Below, in pieces: positions 1-5,975 of a stretch of DNA of 10,572 nt (its first letter is position 1; each line of letters starts with the position of its first letter). A model generated the notes under the pieces. The model saw only the letters and a list, made by a program, of their open reading frames with translations. It was not told the origin of the DNA and searched no databases. The DNA comes from an uncultured Prevotella sp. (GTDB lineage Bacteria > Bacteroidota > Bacteroidia > Bacteroidales > Bacteroidaceae). The stretch covers positions 1 to 10,572 of the forward strand of contig CAAFFL010000012.1 in NCBI GenBank assembly GCA_900762125.1. Reading direction: 5' to 3'. A program made the translations under genes and the position numbers.

Positions 1-1365
1 AAACCAGCAGCCCATCATCAAGCCCTGATACTTCAGCGGAGCGACCTTCGAGACGAAGGAGATGCCCATCGGCGAGAGAAGCAGCTCGGCAAACGTCAGG
101 ATGAGATAGGTGGAGACGAGCCACAGCGGCGACACACGCTGCTCATCGGTGAGCGTATAGCTCAGACCCACAGAGGCAGCGACCATCACCATGTAGCCAA
201 TGCCGGCCACGAGCATACCGTAGCCAATCTTACGCGGTGCAGAGGGCTCCTTGCCCTTCTTGGCCAGTGCGCCAAAGACGGCCATGCTCACCGGCGTGAG
301 CATCACCACGAAGCAAGGGTTGAACTGCTGGAACAGCGGCACGGAGATCTCGATGTCCGTCGTCTTGCCATACTGATAGAACAGATAGGCCAGAGCGGCA
401 AAGATGACGACCAGAGCGATGCACTTTGCCTTCTCGCTCTTGCTCTGGAAGACGGTGAACAGGGCATAGACGATGAAGATCACCGCCAGGATGTTCGTCA
501 CGTCGAAGAGCATGCTGATCAGGCCGTCTGCATGCGTCCACGTGAAGTCGCGGGCAAAGTAGGTCAGCGTCAGACCGTTCTGATGGAACGCCATCCAGAA
601 GAAGATCACCACGGCAAAGACGAGGAACAGGGCCACGAGGCGGCTGTGGGTGTCGGCCTTCTCCTCCGGCGTCTCCTCATGCTTCGGCTCCTCCACGGCA
701 GCCTTCACCTCGGCCTTGTCAGCCTTCTTGGCGGTGTTGTCCACCTGGGCGAAGGTCCAGCGGAAACCGTAGTAGATGGCGATGGAGACAATGAGCGACA
801 GGCAGGCCACGCCAAAGGCATAGTGGTAGGCAGCGGTGTCGGAGGCGCCCAGCGACGTCTTGGCCCATGCCATGAGCTTCGTGGCAGCCGTAGGTGCAAA
901 GAGGGCACCGATGTTGATGGCCATGTAGAAGATGGAGAAGCCTGCGTCACGCTGGCCGGCATATTTCTCATCGTCGTAGAGCTTGCCGACCATCACCTGC
1001 AGGTTGCCCTTGAAGAGTGACGTTCCCACGCAGATCATCAGCAGGGCCACGCCCATGATGGCGATGGCAGGTACGCCTGCGCCGGCGGGGATGGCGAGGA
1101 GCAGATAGCCGAGGAACATCACGAGGATGCCGAACGTCACGCAGCGGCCGAAGCCAATCTTGTCGGCCACGGCACCGCCTGCGATGGGCAGAAAGTAGAC
1201 CAGCATGAGGAACGTGGAATAGACGGTACCGGCAAGGCCCTCGCCCCATCCAAAGTTAGCTTGCAGGAAGAGCACAAAGATGGCCAGCATGGTGTAGTAG
1301 CCAAAACGCTCTCCGGTGTTGGCCAGTGCTAAAGCATACAGGCCTTTGGGTTGGTTTTCAAACAT
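1..1365 (-). CDS. POT/PTR2-family peptide transporter (partial, C-terminus off the left edge)
   Basis: This is an inner-membrane major facilitator protein of the proton-dependent oligopeptide transporter (POT) family, which normally imports di- and tripeptides with protons. 455 codons are visible and the frame stays open to base 1; family members usually have about 500 residues, so roughly the last helix or two is missing. The protein opens with MFENQPKGLY and runs into a helix carrying E19-R20-F21-x-Y23-Y24, the POT ExxERFxYY region, but the first Glu is Asn16. Residues 143-155 (F-S-I-F-Y...I150-N151-x-G153) match the second PTR2 signature. Many hydrophobic segments follow. A charged Lys/Glu/Ala-rich linker at about residues 207-239 separates the N- and C-terminal bundles. 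The start at 1365 is the first Met before the conserved helix; an A-rich leader with no Shine-Dalgarno precedes it. It lies 88 bp downstream of the barrel gene on the same strand and may be co-transcribed. The substrate is not provable from sequence. Confidence 0.93.
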   Translation of the reverse strand, partial: MFENQPKGLYALALANTGERFGYYTMLAIFVLFLQANFGWGEGLAGTVYSTFLMLVYFLPIAGGAVADKIGFGRCVTFGILVMFLGYLLLAIPAGAGVPAIAIMGVALLMICVGTSLFKGNLQVMVGKLYDDEKYAGQRDAGFSIFYMAINIGALFAPTAATKLMAWAKTSLGASDTAAYHYAFGVACLSLIVSIAIYYGFRWTFAQVDNTAKKADKAEVKAAVEEPKHEETPEEKADTHSRLVALFLVFAVVIFFWMAFHQNGLTLTYFARDFTWTHADGLISMLFDVTNILAVIFIVYALFTVFQSKSEKAKCIALVVIFAALAYLFYQYGKTTDIEISVPLFQQFNPCFVVMLTPVSMAVFGALAKKGKEPSAPRKIGYGMLVAGIGYMVMVAASVGLSYTLTDEQRVSPLWLVSTYLILTFAELLLSPMGISFVSKVAPLKYQGLMMGCWF

Positions 1366-1412
1366 ACTTGTTAATTTTTAATTGGTTTGTTATCTCTCTT
1401 ATATGGCTTCCC

Positions 1413-1428
1413 CCGGCATAAATGCCGG
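1413..1428. repeat. Short perfect inverted repeat (stem-loop) between the barrel and transporter genes
   Basis: The sequence CCGGCA-TAAA-TGCCGG is a perfect 6-bp stem with a 4-base loop, in the 88-bp gap 1366-1453 between the barrel gene and the POT transporter gene. In the direction of transcription (minus) it is followed by GGGGAAGCC rather than a run of T, so it is not a classic intrinsic terminator. It could be an RNA-processing or mRNA-stability hairpin, or a protein-binding palindrome. I found no TAnnTTTG box elsewhere in the gap, which leaves open read-through from the upstream gene. Confidence 0.5.
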
Positions 1429-1453
1429 AGCACATTCGACAAGAACAGACTGC

Positions 1454-2212
1454 TTACTTGGTGATGTCGAATAGGTAGCCGAGCTTGATGGTGATGGTTC
1501 CGAAGTTGCTCGAACCGAAGTAGTCGCGCTTCGTGTCGCCATAGATGTTGCCCAAGCCATAATAGTAGCGCGCCTCAAGGAGGAAGTGTCCCAGGCGCGG
1601 GTGACTATACTCCATACCCACGCCGGCCGTGATGCCATAGTCGAGCTTATTCTCCACCTGCATCGTGTCCTGAGCGACGATGGTGTTCGCGCGGTCGGTC
1701 ATGTTGCGGTCCTTCCATTCAAAATTTGCCGACGTGCTCTCGCTGAGATAGAGGCCCAACTGCGGGCCCGCATTGACGAAGAAGTTGAAACCATTGGTCT
1801 CGCGTCCCCACGCCAGATGGGCCATGAACGGCACCTGGATGTAGTTGATTGTCCGGCTATATTTCTCGGCCACTCCCGTGACACTGTTGATGACGGGCTG
1901 GTCGTCGATGTCCTTGATGTCCTCGTTCCATCCCAGCTGACTATAGTTCACCTCGGCCGAGACGGAGGCGATGGTGGAGAAATATTTCTCCGTGGTGTAA
2001 CGGATGGAGAAACCCGCATTCAGTCCGCCCTGCATGCCCTGCGGCACCTTTGGCGTGAAGCGGATGTTGCTGAGGTTGTAGCCCACATTGCCACCAATGG
2101 CCAGACGGTTGCGATGCTCGCCAATCTGTGCCATGAGACATGACGGCAGCAGGGCCACGAGCAGCAAGAGGATATGCCGGAGCGCAAAGTGCGCGAATAA
2201 ACTTCTTTTCAT
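1454..2212 (-). CDS. PorT-family outer-membrane beta-barrel protein
   Basis: The 252-residue protein has a basic, hydrophobic signal peptide ending near residue 28 (LMA before Gln). The rest alternates short amphipathic strands rich in Tyr, Gly, Asn and Phe with polar turns, as in the small 8-strand-type barrel family (porin family / outer-membrane beta-barrel, PF13568-like). Typical family pieces are an early GGNVGYNLSN strand, a central YIQVPFMAHLAWG strand, VNAGPQLGLYLSE, and the C-terminal TIKLGYLFDITK. Length and order match PorT/SprT-like proteins; PorT is needed for T9SS function in Porphyromonas gingivalis, but related barrels also occur in Bacteroides that lack T9SS, so a secretion role is not assured. 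A Cys at signal residue 25 (LLPSC) is a poor lipobox, and signal peptidase I cleavage is more likely. It is transcribed away from a T9SS cargo gene, and the POT transporter follows it on the same strand. Confidence 0.82.
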   Translation of the reverse strand: MKRSLFAHFALRHILLLLVALLPSCLMAQIGEHRNRLAIGGNVGYNLSNIRFTPKVPQGMQGGLNAGFSIRYTTEKYFSTIASVSAEVNYSQLGWNEDIKDIDDQPVINSVTGVAEKYSRTINYIQVPFMAHLAWGRETNGFNFFVNAGPQLGLYLSESTSANFEWKDRNMTDRANTIVAQDTMQVENKLDYGITAGVGMEYSHPRLGHFLLEARYYYGLGNIYGDTKRDYFGSSNFGTITIKLGYLFDITK

Positions 2213-2239
2213 TCGGATATGGAAATCATCTAAACAGAT

Positions 2240-2248
2240 GCAAATTTA
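2240..2248 (-). promoter_or_regulatory. Bacteroidota -7 box for the PorT-like gene
   Basis: Read on the minus strand the bases are TAAATTTGC, a full match to TAnnTTTGC recognised by the primary sigma factor of Bacteroidota. It predicts a transcript starting near 2235 and a leader of about 20-25 nt before the ATG at 2212. A convincing TTTG at -33 is not visible; GTTC lies at the right spacing (20 nt). A small hairpin (CATCT/AGATG, 2227-2240) overlaps the end of the box and the start of the leader. Confidence 0.6.
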
Positions 2249-2291
2249 CGAAAAATCTAATAAATCACGAACTATTTCAATCAGATTTCAG

Positions 2292-2300
2292 TAACTTTGC
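2292..2300 (+). promoter_or_regulatory. Bacteroidota -7 box for the T9SS cargo gene
   Basis: TAACTTTGC matches the TAnnTTTGC consensus. Transcription would begin near 2305, only about 8-18 nt before the three closely spaced ATG codons at 2314, 2317 and 2323, so the leader is very short and has no Shine-Dalgarno. No clear -33 TTTG lies 19-21 nt upstream. The box is about 43 bp from the opposing -7 box of the barrel gene, so the two promoters share one small AT-rich region. Confidence 0.6.
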
Positions 2301-2313
2301 ACAATTAATATAC

Positions 2314-3045
2314 ATGATGACAATGAATACAGCCCGTCACATACTCCTCAGTCTACTTCTCATGCTGCCAATGGGCATCATGGCGCAGACGCCCTCCCCC
2401 ACCATCTCGCCAACGCTGACCTACACCGACAGCGAGGGCAGCGAGCAGACGACGACCAGCGTCTCAGAGTCCGCGCCGCTGAAGGTGACCTTCAAGGCCA
2501 ACGCCGAGAACACCGAGGGCTGGACGGCGCACTATGAGTGGCACTTCTATAAGGACGGGCAGCGCGACCAGGTCTATCTGGTGCGCTACGAGGAGGACAC
2601 GCAGCTGACCTTCACTGAGGCGGGCGGGCACTACATCGAGCTCTGGGCGGCGTTCATCCAGGGCAACGACACCATTGCCTACACCAATGACTATTGGGCC
2701 AGCGAAGGCACACCACTGTCCGTGGCGATCTCGGAGAGCAAGCTGGAGATGCCCAACGCCTTCTCGCCCAACGGCGATGGCATCAACGACGTCTACAAGG
2801 CGAAGGATGGTTACCGGAGCATCATCAGCTTCGACGCCACCATCTTCAACCGCTGGGGCCAGAAGCTCTACCACTGGACGGACCCCGGCGGTGGCTGGGA
2901 CGGGAAGTACCATGGCAAGGATGTGGCGCAGGGCGTCTACTATGTCCTCGTCAAGGCCAAAGGCGCTGACGGTAGGAAGTTCAACATCAAGAAGGACGTC
3001 AACCTCCTCCGTGGCTACACCGAAGGAACAGAGCCTGGAGAATAA
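2314..3045 (+). CDS. Secreted protein with type B T9SS C-terminal sorting domain (gliding-motility-associated CTD)
   Basis: The protein has 243 residues from the first ATG; an in-frame ATG at residue 4 (base 2323) would give a cleaner signal-peptide start. The signal peptide, with a Leu-rich core, ends near IMA before Gln25. Residues of about 27-140 are Thr/Ser/Glu-rich with beta-sandwich spacing and many aromatic residues (EWHFYKDG, HYIELWAAF), resembling an Ig or PKD-like domain. From residue 146 a classic type B sorting domain begins: PNAFSPNGDGINDVY, then an IFNRWGQKLYHW strand, GWDGKYHGKDVAQGVYYVLV, and the closing KKDVNLLR. This domain directs export through the outer membrane by the type IX secretion system. 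A 10-residue tail (GYTEGTEPGE) follows the usual end of the domain. P. gingivalis PorA, a small CTD protein reported to feed PorXY-SigP signalling, is a possible comparison, but I recall that from memory and cannot show homology. It is divergent from a PorT-like gene and 30 bp upstream of uvrA. Confidence 0.87.
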   Translation: MMTMNTARHILLSLLLMLPMGIMAQTPSPTISPTLTYTDSEGSEQTTTSVSESAPLKVTFKANAENTEGWTAHYEWHFYKDGQRDQVYLVRYEEDTQLTFTEAGGHYIELWAAFIQGNDTIAYTNDYWASEGTPLSVAISESKLEMPNAFSPNGDGINDVYKAKDGYRSIISFDATIFNRWGQKLYHWTDPGGGWDGKYHGKDVAQGVYYVLVKAKGADGRKFNIKKDVNLLRGYTEGTEPGE

Positions 3046-3067
3046 AAGTGGTTGTATCGAATCGACT

Positions 3068-3071
3068 GGAG
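3068..3071 (+). promoter_or_regulatory. Ribosome-binding site deciding the uvrA start
   Basis: GGAG lies 4 bases before the ATG at 3076, a short but usable spacing. It favours this ATG over the in-frame ATG at 3052, whose extra residues MYRIDWRI are not typical of UvrA N-termini. The motif is part of an 11-bp direct repeat (CTGGAGAATAA at 3035-3045 and 3066-3076); the first copy spans the stop codon of the preceding gene. Confidence 0.5.
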
Positions 3072-3075
3072 AATA

Positions 3076-5949
3076 ATGGAAAACAATAATATTTATGTCT
3101 ATGGCGCCCGCGTCCACAACCTCAAGAATGTGGACGTGGTGATCCCGCGCAACTCGCTGACGGTCATCACGGGTCTGTCGGGCTCGGGCAAGTCGTCGCT
3201 TGCCTTCGACACGATCTACGCTGAGGGACAACGCCGGTATATCGAGACGTTCTCCGCCTACGCCCGCAACTTTCTGGGCAACATGGAGCGGCCGGACGTG
3301 GACAAGATCACCGGCCTGAGTCCCGTCATCAGCATCGAGCAGAAGACGACGAACAGGAACCCACGCTCCACCGTGGGCACCACGACGGAGATCTACGACT
3401 ATCTGCGACTGCTCTACGCCCGTGCGGGAACGGCCTATAGCTATCTCTCCGGCGAGAAGATGGTGAAATACACCGAGGAGAAAGTCATCGACATGATCCT
3501 CGACAACTATGCCGGCAAGGCCATCTACATCCTCGCGCCGTTGGTTCGCCAGCGCAAGGGCCACTATCGTGAGCTCTTCGAGAACATGCGCCGCAAGGGC
3601 TATCTCTACATCCGTGTGGACGGAGAGATGAAGGAGATTGTCCGCGGCATGAAGGTCGACCGCTACAAGAACCACAACATCGAGGTGGTGATCGACAAGA
3701 TGGTCGTCGACGGCAAAGACCGCGAGCGACTGGCAAGGAGCGTTGCCATCGCCATGAAGCAGGGCTCCGGCGTCATCGCCATCATGGAGCGCGGCAAGGA
3801 CGAGGTGCGCAACTTCTCCAAGCGACTGATGGACCCCGTGACGGGCATCAGCTATGGTGAGCCGGCACCCAACATCTTCTCGTTCAACTCCCCCGAGGGT
3901 GCCTGCCCCCATTGTAAAGGTCTGGGCTACGTCAACGAGATCGACATGAAGAAGGTGGTGCCCGACGACAATGTGAGCATCCACGATGGCGCCATCGCAC
4001 CACTGGGCAAATACAAGAACCAGATGATCTTCTGGCAGATCGACGCCATCCTGAAGAAGCATGATTGTACCCTCAAGACTCCCTTTAAGGATCTTCCGCA
4101 AGAGGCTGTGGATGAGATATTCTACGGCTCACTTGAGAATGTCCGTATCGACAAGGAGGTGGTGCATACGTCCTCGGACTATTTTGTCACCTTCGACGGC
4201 GTGATCAAGTACCTCACGTCCATCATGGAGAACGACGACTCGACGGCTTCGCAGAAGTGGGCAGCACAGTTCCTGGCGAAGACGGAGTGCCCCGAGTGCC
4301 ACGGTCAACGCCTGAAGCAGGAGAGTCTCTCTTATCGCATCTGGGACAAGAACATCTCGGAGGTGGCGCATCTCGACATCACCGACCTGAAGGAGTGGCT
4401 CGACCATGTGGAGGAGCACATGGAGCCGCAGCAACAGGCCATCGCCCACGAGATTGTGAAGGAACTCCGCACGCGCGTGAACTTTCTCTTGGAGGTGGGC
4501 TTGGACTATCTCTGCCTCGACCGGCAGTCGGCCACGCTCTCCGGTGGTGAGAGTCAGCGCATCCGTCTGGCCACACAGATCGGCTCTCAGCTGGTCAACG
4601 TGCTCTACATCCTCGACGAGCCGAGCATCGGCCTCCACCAGCGCGACAACCAACGGCTCATCGACTCGCTCAAGGAGCTCCGTGACCTGGGCAACACGGT
4701 CATCATCGTCGAACATGACGAGGACATGATGCGGGCTGCCGACTGGATCGTGGACATTGGGCCGAAGGCAGGGCGCAAAGGAGGACAGGTGGTCTTCCAA
4801 GGCACGCCCCCAGAGATGCTCAAGGCGGGGACGATCACGGCGCAATACCTCAATGGCGAGCGGAGGATCGCCTTACCGGGCATCACGAATGTGGACGCCG
4901 ACGGCATCGTCGACCCGAAGAAGCCAAAGGGCAAGGTCGTGCGGCGCAAGGGCAACGGAAAGTTCATCACCCTGCATGGCTGCCAGGGCAACAACCTGAA
5001 GAACATCGACGTCACGTTCCCGCTGGGCACGCTGACGGTCGTCACGGGTGTCTCAGGCTCGGGTAAGTCGACGCTCATCAATGAGACCCTGCAGCCCATC
5101 CTCTCCCAACATTTCTATCGCTCCCTGAAGAAGCCGATGACCTATGCCTCCATCGAGGGCATGGAGAACATCGACAAGGTGGTGAACGTCGACCAGAGTC
5201 CCATCGGCCGCACGCCACGGTCGAATACGGCAACCTATACGGGCGTCTTCAGCGACATCCGCTCGCTCTTCGTCAACCTTCCCGAGGCGAAGATCCGGGG
5301 CTATAAGCCCGGCCGTTTCTCGTTCAATGTGAAGGGGGGGCGTTGCGAGGCCTGCGGAGGCAATGGCTATAAGACCATCGAGATGAACTTCCTCCCCGAC
5401 GTGATGGTGCCATGCGAGGTGTGCCATGGCAAGCGCTACAATCGTGAGACGCTGGAGGTACGCTATAAGGGCAAGTCCATTGCCGACGTGCTCGACATGA
5501 CGATCAACCAGGCGGTGGAGTTCTTTGAGAATGTGCCGAACATCTTGCAGAAAATCAAGTCGTTGCAAGATGTGGGATTAGGTTATATCAAACTGGGCCA
5601 GAGCTCGACGACGCTATCAGGTGGCGAGAGTCAGCGCGTGAAGCTGGCCACCGAACTGAGCAAGCGCGACACGGGCAAGACGCTCTACATCCTTGACGAG
5701 CCGACGACGGGTCTGCACTTTGAGGACATCCGCATCCTGATGGATGTGCTCCAGCGCCTCGTCGACCGGGACAACACGGTGATCATCATCGAGCACAACC
5801 TCGACGTCATCAAGCTCGCGGACTACATCATCGACATCGGCCCGGATGGTGGCCGCAATGGCGGACAGGTGCTCACCACGGGCACTCCCGAGCAGGTGGC
5901 ACGTAGCAAGAAGGGCTACACACCGAAGTATCTCAAGGCAATGCTCTGA
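3076..5949 (+). CDS. uvrA: Excinuclease ABC subunit UvrA
   Basis: UvrA is the dimeric ATPase that recognises bulky DNA lesions and loads UvrB in nucleotide excision repair in the cytoplasm. The 957-residue protein is full length (the E. coli protein has 940). It holds both ABC modules. Walker A motifs are at residues 33-40 (GLSGSGKS) and 658-665 (GVSGSGKS). Signature LSGGESQ is at 488-494 and 847-853. The first Walker B is LYILDEP at 510-516, and a matching LYILDEP follows the second signature. Cys pairs 277/280 and 405/408, and the C4 finger C757-x2-C760-x19-C780-x2-C783, are the expected zinc sites. The UvrB-binding and insertion region after the first Walker A is intact. I place the start at 3076, giving MENNNIYVYGARVHNLKNVD. 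It follows the T9SS cargo gene by 30 bp with no visible promoter, so it may be co-transcribed or have a promoter inside that gene. No SOS-type operator is evident. A G7 run at 5334-5340 lies just before the second zinc finger. Confidence 0.98.
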   Translation: MENNNIYVYGARVHNLKNVDVVIPRNSLTVITGLSGSGKSSLAFDTIYAEGQRRYIETFSAYARNFLGNMERPDVDKITGLSPVISIEQKTTNRNPRSTVGTTTEIYDYLRLLYARAGTAYSYLSGEKMVKYTEEKVIDMILDNYAGKAIYILAPLVRQRKGHYRELFENMRRKGYLYIRVDGEMKEIVRGMKVDRYKNHNIEVVIDKMVVDGKDRERLARSVAIAMKQGSGVIAIMERGKDEVRNFSKRLMDPVTGISYGEPAPNIFSFNSPEGACPHCKGLGYVNEIDMKKVVPDDNVSIHDGAIAPLGKYKNQMIFWQIDAILKKHDCTLKTPFKDLPQEAVDEIFYGSLENVRIDKEVVHTSSDYFVTFDGVIKYLTSIMENDDSTASQKWAAQFLAKTECPECHGQRLKQESLSYRIWDKNISEVAHLDITDLKEWLDHVEEHMEPQQQAIAHEIVKELRTRVNFLLEVGLDYLCLDRQSATLSGGESQRIRLATQIGSQLVNVLYILDEPSIGLHQRDNQRLIDSLKELRDLGNTVIIVEHDEDMMRAADWIVDIGPKAGRKGGQVVFQGTPPEMLKAGTITAQYLNGERRIALPGITNVDADGIVDPKKPKGKVVRRKGNGKFITLHGCQGNNLKNIDVTFPLGTLTVVTGVSGSGKSTLINETLQPILSQHFYRSLKKPMTYASIEGMENIDKVVNVDQSPIGRTPRSNTATYTGVFSDIRSLFVNLPEAKIRGYKPGRFSFNVKGGRCEACGGNGYKTIEMNFLPDVMVPCEVCHGKRYNRETLEVRYKGKSIADVLDMTINQAVEFFENVPNILQKIKSLQDVGLGYIKLGQSSTTLSGGESQRVKLATELSKRDTGKTLYILDEPTTGLHFEDIRILMDVLQRLVDRDNTVIIIEHNLDVIKLADYIIDIGPDGGRNGGQVLTTGTPEQVARSKKGYTPKYLKAML

Positions 5950-5975
5950 TGATTAGCAGGAGAAGAGGATAGAGA

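Noticed and set aside
532..1020. A plus-strand frame of 162 codons opposite the POT transporter.
   Set aside because: It is antisense to continuous transmembrane helices and the PTR2 signature; its content is low-complexity Gly/Leu/His.
2140..2313. A 58-residue N-terminal extension of the T9SS cargo from an ATG at 2140.
   Set aside because: It would overlap the divergent barrel gene and both -7 boxes and bury the signal peptide inside the protein.
2464..4101. A 545-codon minus-strand frame opposite the T9SS cargo gene and uvrA.
   Set aside because: It lies across conserved UvrA motifs on the other strand and has antisense composition. No promoter or ribosome site supports it.
4129..5568. 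Two minus-strand frames (4129-4845 and 5053-5568) within uvrA.
   Set aside because: Both are shadows of a strongly conserved gene, with no independent start signal.
5950..5975. A possible bidirectional terminator between the convergent uvrA and TPR genes.
   Set aside because: The 26-bp gap is purine-rich and I could not find an inverted repeat followed by a T run in either direction.
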